6,532 nt of DNA from Chloroflexota bacterium (GCA_021796155.1 JAJYOO010000136.1:1-6532); one strand, 5' to 3'. Positions 1-6,373 are shown, counted from the stretch's first letter. A program made the numbers and translations. Notes: generated from the letters alone by a model not told the origin.

Positions 1-573
1 ATGGGATATCGCGTCATGAAAACGCTAAACTTCCCCATCAAGCCTCTGGCGGTCCACAGCGGGCTGACGGAATACGGCAGAAACAACATCACGTATGTTG
101 AGGGCATGGGAAGTTTTCATCACCTGTTCGCATTTTATTCGGACATGCCGCGCGAGCAGGATGACTGGCGCGAAATGAAGATGCTCGAACGGTGCGCTCA
201 CTGTCGGGCTTGCATCATCAAATGTCCCACAGGCGCGATCGGTGAGGGTCGCTTTCTACTTCACGCGGAACGCTGCCTCACTTTTCATAACGAGAAGCCC
301 GCGGACGTTCCCTTCCCCGCTTGGGTTGACCCGTCATGGCACAACAGTATCTACGGCTGTATGACCTGTCAGGGCTATTGCCCCGAGGATAAAAAGTTCA
401 AGGACTGGGTCGAGACTCGAGCCGAATTTTCTCAAGAGGAAACTGCGCTGCTTTTGGATGAGCGGTCACATAAGTCTCTGCCTGACGCGATTGTCGAAAA
501 ATTGGGTCGGCTTGAACTGGTCGAGTCGTTGGACGTACTGCCGCGCAATTTAGGCGTATTGCTAAACCAATAG
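1..573 (+). CDS. QueG-like double [4Fe-4S] cluster protein, C-terminal part (5' end probably outside window)
   Basis: The readable 190 residues match the C-terminal half of the epoxyqueuosine reductase (QueG)-like / reductive-dehalogenase-related iron-sulfur family. Visible motifs are C65-x2-C68-x2-C71-x3-C75-P followed by TGAI, then C92 in an RCLTF context, then C120-x2-C123-x3-C127-P. That is the standard ligand set for two [4Fe-4S] clusters, with ligands swapped between motifs. Upstream, GLTEYGRNN followed by a GSF segment corresponds to the GLGWIGKN region of QueG, which lies mid-protein near the cobalamin domain. The family is usually about 300 or more residues, so the ATG at position 1 is probably an internal Met and the cobalamin-binding N-terminus lies upstream. 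QueG reduces epoxyqueuosine to queuosine in tRNA; divergence around the motifs (NNI, FHHLF) argues against calling it QueG itself, and its substrate is unknown. The family and clusters are secure; the function is not. Confidence 0.85.
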   Translation: MGYRVMKTLNFPIKPLAVHSGLTEYGRNNITYVEGMGSFHHLFAFYSDMPREQDDWREMKMLERCAHCRACIIKCPTGAIGEGRFLLHAERCLTFHNEKPADVPFPAWVDPSWHNSIYGCMTCQGYCPEDKKFKDWVETRAEFSQEETALLLDERSHKSLPDAIVEKLGRLELVESLDVLPRNLGVLLNQ

Positions 574-584
574 GAGAGTAACCA

Positions 585-1244
585 ATGCCATCCAGAATCA
601 TTTCGCCCATACTGATTTTGTCGCCGCGAAAGTGGGGGCTGATTATCTTCATCCTCAGTGGACTTGTTTCAGGCTGCGGCACAGTGCCACCGTCCACTCC
701 AGCCGTCGGAAAGGTCGAGCCGCCCGAAACTGCTGTCGCTGACGTCTCCACTCCAACTCCGCAAGCGCTCGAAAGTACGCCAGCCCAAACAAGTGCGAGC
801 GACACAGCGGAATGGTTCTCAAGCGATCAGTTGGGTCTCTGCTTTTCCTATCCTCGGGGATATTCACAAATTCCCAGCGACACAGTGGAAATCGTCGCCC
901 CCGATCTTCCAAGCACTGATACGAAAGGGCTCTTCTGGCTTGAGATAAGCGACTCTTATGATCGCACCGCCGAGAAGATTGCCGATCAGGACATTACGTA
1001 CACAGCGGGACTGGACGTTGGTCGTTGGACCATGACGCTCGGCGGCGAACAAGCAGTGGCGCTGGATGGTATGCCTGGTCAGGAGTTTCAGCGCAGGCTG
1101 TACGTTGTGCATCAGCAGACTCTCTACGTCCTCGCATTCATGCCGACTCGCTCAGAGAATAGAGCGGCAAACGACCAGATGGAGTCCCTGTACGCTGCGG
1201 TAACGAGTTCATGGGCATGGTCCCCCTGTTCAGTGAAGGAGTAG
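585..1244 (+). CDS. Secreted lipoprotein with PsbP-like domain
   Basis: The 219-residue product starts with a basic N-terminus (SPRKW, residues 13-17), a hydrophobic stretch (about 18-29) and a lipobox LVSG-C with the lipidated Cys at residue 31. It should therefore be exported by Sec, cleaved by signal peptidase II and anchored to the membrane outside the cytoplasm. Residues about 33-75 form a Pro/Thr/Ser/Ala-rich flexible linker. Residues about 76-212 look like a compact beta-rich domain opening with a 'FSSDQLGLCFSYP' pattern and ending in a 'tSSWAW' helix/strand, reminiscent of PsbP-like lipoproteins (family resemblance by eye). The start at 585 is supported by GGAG at 573-576, six bases upstream and overlapping the stop of the preceding gene. 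That spacing suggests co-transcription and translational coupling with the iron-sulfur protein. No catalytic residues are evident, and no specific role can be assigned. Confidence 0.85.
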   Translation: MPSRIISPILILSPRKWGLIIFILSGLVSGCGTVPPSTPAVGKVEPPETAVADVSTPTPQALESTPAQTSASDTAEWFSSDQLGLCFSYPRGYSQIPSDTVEIVAPDLPSTDTKGLFWLEISDSYDRTAEKIADQDITYTAGLDVGRWTMTLGGEQAVALDGMPGQEFQRRLYVVHQQTLYVLAFMPTRSENRAANDQMESLYAAVTSSWAWSPCSVKE

Positions 1245-1254
1245 ACCCATCCTG

Positions 1255-1282
1255 AGGATCGCCTCTTTATGACAGCGATCCT
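1255..1282. terminator. Inverted repeat, candidate weak terminator in convergent gap
   Basis: An 8-bp perfect inverted repeat (AGGATCGC, 12-nt loop, GCGATCCT) lies 10 bases after the stop of the lipoprotein gene. On the plus strand it is followed only by GTTTAG, and on the minus strand by no T-run at all, so it is not a textbook intrinsic terminator. A second small dyad (ATCCT/AGGAT, 1250-1260) shares its left arm and could compete with it. Position between two converging genes supports a termination or 3'-end-protecting role; the missing U-tract lowers confidence. Confidence 0.4.
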
Positions 1283-1386
1283 GTTTAGCGCTTATGTACC
1301 TGATCTTCACAATACCAACATCTTCTTCCTTGCCCGATCTTGTTGCAACCTCAATCGTGCGCGCAAGTTTAGGATGCGCTGGACGG
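1283..1386. other. Convergent intergenic remainder, nothing recognised
   Basis: This stretch separates the candidate terminator from the 3' end of the second permease gene. I see no tRNA-like structure, no T-tracted hairpin for the minus-strand operon, and no ribosome-binding site. A minus-strand open frame crosses it but has no recognisable domain and no credible start. Confidence 0.5.
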
Positions 1387-2604
1387 TCATTGACTCTTTC
1401 TGAACCGCCAGACAGCCAAGAGGAAAAAGAATAATCCATAGCCTGTCAACACAACAACTGGGAACCAAATCGAATTGAGACTCAATCCGCGCATCAGGAT
1501 GTTTTGATATCCGTCCATTGCCCAAGCCGCGGGAGTAAGATGACCGATCAACGCGAACGTTTTGCCTGAGCCTTCCAACGGGAACCACGCGCCGCCCAAA
1601 GCTGAGAACAGGAACATGGCGATCAAAGAATACAATACAACTTGATCTTCTGCTTTAGCCCAAACGCCAATCAACAGTCCCATGCTCGATACCCAAAGTC
1701 CAAGCGCAATCGAAACCAGCAAGATCGCCAGCGGCTGTCGAAGATAATCCACTTTTAGAGCTAATTGACCGAACACAACCAACATGATCGTTTGTAGAAA
1801 GACAATCGCGAACATCGCCAGCATGTGACCAGCGATGATCTCCCACGGCTTCATGGAGGTTGTCATCAAACGTTGCAAAGTGCGCGTCTTGCGTTCCTGC
1901 ACCAGGATTTGCGCCGAGGTGACCAAACCAAAAACCGCAAATTGGACGAGAATTCCTGGCGATGTTTGGTTATAAGGATTGCCGCCGTACGGCGCGCTTG
2001 TTGCTTGACCAACCGCCTTCTCGATTTGAATTAGATTTTGTTTTTGATTTTCAGTCCAGGCATTCCACGCGTTCTCAAACGCGGCATTTTGTTCCGTTGT
2101 TTTTGCTTCAACCGAAAGATTCTTTTGAGTGTCAATTGTATTCACGTCAATTTGTGCGATCTTGACCGCGCTCATTAACTGCGCGACATCCACGCGCAGG
2201 GTTTGATAAAGTGTTTGCCCCTTCGTCGAAACGGGATCCGTTATCAGGGCAAGTTGAACCGCATCCCCATTCATGGCTTGCTGAGTAAAACCATCGGGGA
2301 CAATCAATACCCCATCCACTTTATTTTTGTTCAAAGCATCGAGCGCGGCGTCGTTTTCCATCAGCATCAACTTGATCGTGTCCGATGTTTCGAGTCGCGT
2401 GAAAAGCGTTTTGTTCAGCAGCGCATCGGGCTCGGAATCAACCCACGCGAGCGGGATGCGCGAATCTTGCGGAGTTGTTTCGCCGCGAAAAGCCAAGCCC
2501 ATGAAGAGCGTAAAGATGATTGGCATGGCGACGAGAAACAACAGCGACTTGCGGTCGCGCAAAATTTGTGAAATATCTTTGAATGCTAAATCGAAAATTT
2601 TCAT
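1387..2604 (-). CDS. ABC-2 family transporter permease (second subunit)
   Basis: This 405-residue membrane protein has the standard ABC-2 export permease layout. A short cytoplasmic N-terminus with an amphipathic start (MKIFDLAFKD) is followed by TM1 (about 20-39). A large extracytoplasmic domain (about 40-215) comes next, then five more membrane segments (about 217-235, 256-280, 291-315, 320-345, 379-399). The cytoplasmic segment at 236-253 (QERKTRTLQRLMTTS) is the family's coupling region. The outer loop around 347-379 (GGAWFPLEG, then LTPAAWAMDGY) is the typical ABC-2 signature before the last helix. The start is preceded by AGGA at 2613-2616, which overlaps the stop of the upstream permease; the gap is 10 nt. 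It probably pairs with that permease as a heterodimer driven by the ATPase encoded two genes upstream. The substrate is not readable from sequence; drug, lipid or bacteriocin export are the usual options (YhgE/NatB/DrrB-like). Confidence 0.9.
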   Translation of the reverse strand: MKIFDLAFKDISQILRDRKSLLFLVAMPIIFTLFMGLAFRGETTPQDSRIPLAWVDSEPDALLNKTLFTRLETSDTIKLMLMENDAALDALNKNKVDGVLIVPDGFTQQAMNGDAVQLALITDPVSTKGQTLYQTLRVDVAQLMSAVKIAQIDVNTIDTQKNLSVEAKTTEQNAAFENAWNAWTENQKQNLIQIEKAVGQATSAPYGGNPYNQTSPGILVQFAVFGLVTSAQILVQERKTRTLQRLMTTSMKPWEIIAGHMLAMFAIVFLQTIMLVVFGQLALKVDYLRQPLAILLVSIALGLWVSSMGLLIGVWAKAEDQVVLYSLIAMFLFSALGGAWFPLEGSGKTFALIGHLTPAAWAMDGYQNILMRGLSLNSIWFPVVVLTGYGLFFFLLAVWRFRKSQ

Positions 2605-2614
2605 GGCTCACATC

Positions 2615-3892
2615 CTATGCAAAGCGTCGGCGGAATAACATTGCGCCGATGACGAACATAACCAGTCCCATCGCAACTGTGACGATGAACGGGATGAACA
2701 AATCAGACGTTGGCTGATGATTCAAAGCGATGCTCCAGGCTTTCATCACCCAGCCTTGCGGCGTGAAGTTGGCAAGCATCGTGAATGCTGAGGGCATATT
2801 CGGGACTGATGCGGTAAAGAGTCCACCAATCATTCCCAATCCAGTTAATGCACCACCAAGAACGGGACCCGCTTGCCTGCTATTTTTCATGAAGGCGATC
2901 AGCAATACACCCAATCCGCTTGCAACTACAACCTGACCCGTCAATGCTAATGCGACATTCAATGGCGCGCCCCAATTCACGCCGAACGCAAAACGTGAGG
3001 CGATCATCAAGACGAGTCCTTGCAAAATCACGGTCAGAAACACGGCGAGGAATTTGCCTGCCATGATGAATGTTCGATTCGTCGGCGTTGTGAACAGGCG
3101 CGCCAGCGTGCCATTCTCTTCTTCGTTCAGGATGGACATCATCGAATACGCGCCCGTGTAGAAGGCGAAGAAAATCATCATGCCTGTCATGATGGAACCC
3201 ATAATGGATTGCATGGGATTGGCGGCGTTGGTCTGTCCGCTTGATGGCGTAACGACTTTCAACGCGGCTCGATCAGGATAATGAAAGAGATTGCGTTGAA
3301 AGTCCACATACCAGGTTTCGTATTCTTGCAAAAGATTCGGAGCTTGAGCAGGATCGGGCACAATGCCGTTTGCCTGTTCGCGTTCTGCGATGGTCTGCAA
3401 AACCATTCCACCACCTGACACACCATCGAGTACAGACTGAATCATGTCATGCACGATATTTGGCGTGATGGTCAAAGTTGGGTCTTGCACAATGACAATC
3501 GGCGAAGCGTTTTTATTATTGATAAGCTTGGTTGTGAAATCGGGAGGAATGATCACTGCCATGCCAATTGTTTGATTATTCACCGCAGCGCGAGCAGAGA
3601 TTTCATCCGTGTAATCAATCGCCGTGATCCACGATTTGACGCTGTCGTCATGGAACATATCGTGGATGGTTTGCCCAATGCTCGCCGTCATCGCGGAGTT
3701 AGCGGGAAGCGCGTCGAGGTTGACGATGCCTACTTTAACGGCAGGCAGGTTCGAGGTCCCGTTTGATGCGCCGCCGAACGCAAAGTAAATCAATCCCGTG
3801 ATCATCAATGGCGCGACGACCATCATCCCAATTGCGAACATGCTGCGAAAGGAACGCGTCAAATCTTTGAAAGCAATGTCAAGAATTTTCAT
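2615..3892 (-). CDS. ABC-2 family transporter permease (first subunit)
   Basis: This 425-residue protein has the same architecture as its downstream neighbour: MKILDIAFKD start, TM1 (about 20-40), large extracytoplasmic domain (about 41-215), then a C-terminal block of membrane segments (about 229-251, 277-300, 310-335, 343-360, 400-421). The coupling segment EEENGTLARLFTTPTNR at 257-273 is a clear ABC-2 hallmark that fits the ATPase's coupling groove. The two permeases share almost the same first ten residues but diverge strongly afterwards, so they are old paralogues and not a recent duplication. The start codon lies one base after the ATPase stop (TGAcATG), with GAGGG at 3899-3903, six bases upstream, so translation is almost certainly coupled. 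Predicted role: one half of the transmembrane pore of an exporter in the cytoplasmic membrane. The substrate is unknown. Confidence 0.9.
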   Translation of the reverse strand: MKILDIAFKDLTRSFRSMFAIGMMVVAPLMITGLIYFAFGGASNGTSNLPAVKVGIVNLDALPANSAMTASIGQTIHDMFHDDSVKSWITAIDYTDEISARAAVNNQTIGMAVIIPPDFTTKLINNKNASPIVIVQDPTLTITPNIVHDMIQSVLDGVSGGGMVLQTIAEREQANGIVPDPAQAPNLLQEYETWYVDFQRNLFHYPDRAALKVVTPSSGQTNAANPMQSIMGSIMTGMMIFFAFYTGAYSMMSILNEEENGTLARLFTTPTNRTFIMAGKFLAVFLTVILQGLVLMIASRFAFGVNWGAPLNVALALTGQVVVASGLGVLLIAFMKNSRQAGPVLGGALTGLGMIGGLFTASVPNMPSAFTMLANFTPQGWVMKAWSIALNHQPTSDLFIPFIVTVAMGLVMFVIGAMLFRRRFA

Positions 3893-3893
3893 G

Positions 3894-4829
3894 TCAATCC
3901 CTCAGCGCGCGGCCCGTGAGATGCAGAAAAACCGTTTCGAGATTCGGCTCCTGAATATCAACCGACATAATGCGGATGCCGACCTTCGACGCCGCATCGA
4001 ACAAGCGCGGCAGGACGCGATTGGAATCGTCCACCAACGCGGTGACTTTTCCATCGAGAGAATCGATTCGCTCGACGCCTTCAGTTGCTCGCCATGCATC
4101 CAATATTTTCTCAGCCTCGACATTGAGCGTGATGTCAATGCGCGTTTGCTCACCGACCATTTTGATCAATTCATTATGCGTGCCATACGCGATGACTTTG
4201 CCCTTGTCCATGATTGCGATGTGATGCGAAAGTTCCGCGGCTTCTTCCATGTAATGCGTGGTGTAAAGCACGGTCATGCCCTGACGATTTAACTCTTTGA
4301 CATTATCGAGGATGTGACGGCGCGACTGCGGATCAATGCCAACGGTCGGCTCATCCATAATGATGACCGCGGGTTTATGAAGCAATGCCGCGCCGATGTT
4401 GACGCGTCGCTTCATCCCGCCCGAAAACTTTTCGACGCGATCCTTTTGGCGGTCAGCCAAGCCGATGACTTCCAGCACTTCCTCGACGCGGGATTTGAGA
4501 GCCGCGCCGCGCAAGCCATACATCTTTCCCCAGAAGACCAAATTCTCGCGCGCCGAAAAATCGGGATACAAAGCAATATCCTGCGGCACAACGCCGAGAC
4601 TTGATTTCGCGTCTTCAGGTTCTTTCGTCACGGAATGTCCCATGATGGACGCGTCGCCTTCGGTCGGTTCAAGCAAACCTGAAAGCATGGAAATCGTTGT
4701 GGATTTCCCTGCGCCGTTCGGTCCAAGCAGGCTCAGGATTTCGCCTATGCCTGATTGGAAGCTTGCATCATCCACAGCGTAAAGATCGCCGAATGATTTT
4801 TTGAGATGCTGTACTTCGATGGCGTTCAT
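3894..4829 (-). CDS. ABC transporter ATP-binding protein (DrrA/CcmA-type exporter ATPase)
   Basis: All nucleotide-binding motifs are intact in this 311-residue protein. These are Walker A GPNGAGKST (36-44), Q-loop VPQD (Q83), signature FSGGMKRR (135-142), Walker B VIIMDEP (155-161, catalytic E160), D-loop GIDP (164-167) and the H-loop H192 in TTHYMEEA. The C-terminal extension (about 220-311), ending in EPNLETVFLHLTGR, is typical of DrrA/NatA-type exporter ATPases that power ABC-2 permeases. I chose the ATG at 4829: AAGGAG at 4835-4840 is five bases from it, but only two bases from the GTG at 4832, which would add one residue. The ATG overlaps the stop of the upstream 55-residue gene (TGATG), indicating translational coupling. 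It energises export by the two downstream permeases; substrate class cannot be told from the ATPase. Confidence 0.95.
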   Translation of the reverse strand: MNAIEVQHLKKSFGDLYAVDDASFQSGIGEILSLLGPNGAGKSTTISMLSGLLEPTEGDASIMGHSVTKEPEDAKSSLGVVPQDIALYPDFSARENLVFWGKMYGLRGAALKSRVEEVLEVIGLADRQKDRVEKFSGGMKRRVNIGAALLHKPAVIIMDEPTVGIDPQSRRHILDNVKELNRQGMTVLYTTHYMEEAAELSHHIAIMDKGKVIAYGTHNELIKMVGEQTRIDITLNVEAEKILDAWRATEGVERIDSLDGKVTALVDDSNRVLPRLFDAASKVGIRIMSVDIQEPNLETVFLHLTGRALRD

Positions 4830-4996
4830 CACGACTCCTTTTGCAAACCAGCGAGACCTAATGCCGCGACACCAATTCCCAATAGCGAGGCAACGGTCGC
4901 CAAGGAAGGCGGGTTGACGATATTCATCACGACGATTGCAACTCCCATTGCCAACGCGATGCCGTTCAAAATAACTTGGATCAGATTTTTATTCAT
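4829..4996 (-). CDS. Small two-helix membrane protein leading the ABC exporter operon
   Basis: A 55-residue open frame begins MNKNLIQVILNG and ends GLQKES. It has two hydrophobic segments (about 5-27 and 32-50) separated by a short NPPS turn, and charged residues only at the ends, so it should be a small helical hairpin in the membrane. It has a strong Shine-Dalgarno (GAGGAG, 5003-5008) six bases before the ATG. It lies about 35 bases after the predicted transcription start, and its TGA overlaps the ATPase ATG as TGATG. These translation signals are what make it credible despite its size. I do not recognise a family. Possible roles, all inference, are an accessory subunit of the exporter, a membrane-stress sensor element, or a leader that couples translation to the ATPase gene. 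Confidence 0.75.
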   Translation of the reverse strand: MNKNLIQVILNGIALAMGVAIVVMNIVNPPSLATVASLLGIGVAALGLAGLQKES

Positions 4997-5001
4997 ATCA
5001 T

Positions 5002-5008
5002 TCTCCTC
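5002..5008 (-). promoter_or_regulatory. Shine-Dalgarno of the 55-residue gene
   Basis: The minus strand reads GAGGAGA immediately followed by ATGAT and then the chosen ATG. It is the best ribosome-binding site in the window and decides the start of a gene that its length alone would not support. Another ATG sits five bases upstream of the chosen one, but it is out of frame and too close to the Shine-Dalgarno. Confidence 0.75.
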
Positions 5009-5037
5009 GTGTCCAATGAAATTTTTATCTTGCCCAC

Positions 5038-5066
5038 AGTATATGAATTGTCTATTGCCGCGACAA
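5038..5066 (-). promoter_or_regulatory. Predicted sigma-70-type promoter of the ABC exporter operon
   Basis: On the minus strand, TTGTCG (plus positions 5061-5066) and TATACT (5038-5043) are separated by exactly 17 bases. Their matches to the TTGACA/TATAAT consensus are 4/6 and 5/6. Initiation would fall near 5031, leaving a leader of about 35 bases with a well-placed Shine-Dalgarno before the 55-residue gene. An inverted repeat (5046-5068) covers the spacer and -35, so access to this promoter is probably controlled. Confidence 0.6.
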
Positions 5067-5068
5067 TT
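5046..5068. promoter_or_regulatory. Inverted repeat over the exporter promoter, candidate operator
   Basis: Perfect 7-bp arms AATTGTC and GACAATT are separated by 9 bases. The site covers the -35 hexamer and most of the spacer of the exporter promoter, so a bound protein could block polymerase or, if it contacts sigma, activate it. The right arm continues into an 8-bp palindrome, ACAATTGT (5063-5070). The arms share the ATTGT/ACAAT core with the larger palindrome at 5101-5124, which suggests one protein recognises both. The encoded NarL-type regulator next door is a natural but unproven candidate. Confidence 0.5.
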
Positions 5069-5100
5069 GTGTCTTGGGGAAAACGGACATCGTACAAAAA

Positions 5101-5124
5101 GCCATTGTCCTTAAGTACAATGGC
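5101..5124. promoter_or_regulatory. 24-bp near-perfect palindrome between the divergent genes
   Basis: The arms GCCATTGT and ACAATGGC flank a centre containing CTTAAG; 22 of 24 positions are symmetric, with only positions 9 and 16 of the site breaking the dyad. It lies 34 bases before the kinase start and about 35 bases upstream of the exporter -35, a position from which a dimeric regulator could act on both promoters. Read on the minus strand, the dyad is followed at once by TTTTT (plus 5096-5100), which gives it the shape of an intrinsic terminator. An insulating terminator is therefore an alternative reading. Operator is my preferred call because the ATTGT/ACAAT core recurs nearby. Confidence 0.5.
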
Positions 5125-5142
5125 GCGTGAAGCATTCAGCGA

Positions 5143-5148
5143 TACAAT
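5143..5148 (+). promoter_or_regulatory. Possible -10 element of the sensor kinase gene
   Basis: TACAAT lies nine bases before the kinase ATG and matches the TATAAT consensus at 5 of 6 positions. No convincing -35 stands 16-18 bases upstream. If used, transcription would begin at or within a few bases of the start codon, giving a leaderless or nearly leaderless mRNA. This fits the absence of a Shine-Dalgarno. Confidence 0.3.
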
Positions 5149-5157
5149 TCGACCAAC

Positions 5158-6363
5158 ATGAATGCCAAGCCTTTGCCTTCGCGTACTGAACCAGACGAAC
5201 GTCTATTTTTCTTCTTTTTGACTTTTGTTCTGGCTGGCTTGTATGCCTGGTCAATCATCAACGTTGAGACGCTTCATCAACCGCTGAGATTGGCTCTTTT
5301 CACCGCGTTGATGTTGATCCATCTTGGATTGCATTGGTCGCTTGTTTTGATTTCCTCGCGCCCTGCGCGATGGGATTCCATCTATCTTGTCTTGCAAGGA
5401 ATTCTGGCTTTTGTCATCATTTATCTGGGCGGAAACATCGGCGTGTTGTTTGGCTTATACATGGCGTTGATCGGGGAAAGCATTGGAGTATTTCGCAAAG
5501 ATCGTCTACGCCTGGTCATTTCTCTGGCATATTATTTTTTGCTTTCACTCGCAAGTTATTATTTAACGATGGGACCAGGCAACGTCCTCGGATGGGCGCT
5601 GTTTGTCCTGCCGATGTCATTGTTCGTCATCATTTACGTGGTGCTTTACAGTCGTCAAGGCGAAGCGCGAGAACGCGCTCAAGTGCTCGCAGCTGAACTC
5701 GAAATAGCAAACAAAAACTTGAGTGAATATGCGGAGCGTGTTGAAGATTTGACAATTGCTAATGAACGTCAGCGGATGGCGCGCGAACTGCACGATACGC
5801 TCTCACAGGGACTGGCGGGCTTGATCTTGCAACTCGAAGCAGTTGACGCGCGTCTGACGCATGGCCAGCCAGCGCGCGCCCAAGAAATTGTGCGCGATGC
5901 CATGGAACGCGCTCGCGCGACGTTGTCCGACGCGCGCCGCGCTATCGGCGATTTGCGTGAACCGACGGATATCATTCCGTTTGATGAAGCGATTCAACGC
6001 CAAGCAGATCGTTTCTCACAAGCGACAAGCATTCCATGCGAAATACAATTTCAACTTGATGCGGCAATCCCAGATTCGCTTTATGAGCCAACATTGCGAA
6101 TCGTTATCGAAGCATTGACCAACATCGAACGTCACTCACAGGCAACGCAGACTAAATTGAGTCTATCAACAAGCCGTGATGAATTATGTGTCGAGGTATG
6201 GGACAATGGAATTGGCTTCGATACATCGAAAACGGACGCAGGGCATTATGGTCTGCTTGGGATGCGGGAACGCGCCCGATTAGCGGGAGGCAAGCTCGAA
6301 GTCCAGAGTGAAGCAGGAAAGGGTACGCTTCTGACACTGCGCTTGCCCATCGTCGCGGAGTAG
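5158..6363 (+). CDS. Sensor histidine kinase, HisKA_3 (NarL-system) family, six membrane helices
   Basis: The N-terminal 165 residues hold about six hydrophobic helices (about 16-36, 45-66, 75-92, 94-111, 118-138, 142-164) with almost no external loop. This resembles DesK/LiaS-like sensors that read the membrane itself or membrane-bound ligands. A coiled-coil-like linker (about 167-202) leads to the H-box ERQRMARELHDTLSQ with phospho-accepting H212. The HATPase_c domain follows: N-box EALTNIERHS (N322; the usual Ala is Ile here), G1 box DNGIGF (349-354) and G2 region GLLGMRERA (365-373). All catalytic elements look intact. The ATG at 5158 is the first plausible start, because an in-frame TGA lies at 5128-5130, yet no Shine-Dalgarno precedes it. 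It should autophosphorylate and pass phosphate to the regulator encoded 10 bases downstream. Its placement opposite the exporter operon suggests control of export. Confidence 0.93.
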   Translation: MNAKPLPSRTEPDERLFFFFLTFVLAGLYAWSIINVETLHQPLRLALFTALMLIHLGLHWSLVLISSRPARWDSIYLVLQGILAFVIIYLGGNIGVLFGLYMALIGESIGVFRKDRLRLVISLAYYFLLSLASYYLTMGPGNVLGWALFVLPMSLFVIIYVVLYSRQGEARERAQVLAAELEIANKNLSEYAERVEDLTIANERQRMARELHDTLSQGLAGLILQLEAVDARLTHGQPARAQEIVRDAMERARATLSDARRAIGDLREPTDIIPFDEAIQRQADRFSQATSIPCEIQFQLDAAIPDSLYEPTLRIVIEALTNIERHSQATQTKLSLSTSRDELCVEVWDNGIGFDTSKTDAGHYGLLGMRERARLAGGKLEVQSEAGKGTLLTLRLPIVAE

Positions 6364-6373
6364 AATCTTTTTG

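Noticed and set aside
398..805. Minus-strand 135-codon open frame
   Set aside because: It lies antisense to the iron-sulfur protein and lipoprotein genes, both of which have strong motif support; its apparent signal peptide is a by-product of the opposite strand's composition.
1230..1439. Minus-strand 69-codon open frame crossing the convergent gap
   Set aside because: Its only ATG lies inside the permease gene in another frame, it has no ribosome-binding site, it runs over the end of the lipoprotein gene and has no recognisable domain. A gene remnant cannot be fully excluded.
3798..4292. Plus-strand 164-codon open frame
   Set aside because: It is antisense to the ABC ATPase and the start of the first permease, with no domain and no plausible translation start.
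4396..4782. Plus-strand 128-codon open frame
   Set aside because: It is a shadow of the Walker A to signature region of the ATPase on the opposite strand.
4830..4832. GTG as start codon of the ABC ATPase
   Set aside because: It lies only two bases from AAGGAG, whereas the following ATG is at the usual five-base spacing and forms the TGATG overlap. The difference is a single residue.
5046..5068. Resemblance of the inverted repeat to the lac operator (AATTGT...ACAATT)
   Set aside because: Arm sequence is similar, but the spacing differs and no LacI-type gene is present in the window; the likeness is probably a chance result of the short core.
5105..5133. TTGTCC at 5105-5110 as -35 of the kinase promoter
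   Set aside because: At 17-bp spacing the -10 would be TGAAGC, which is not promoter-like; the distance to TACAAT at 5143 is 32 bases, too long.
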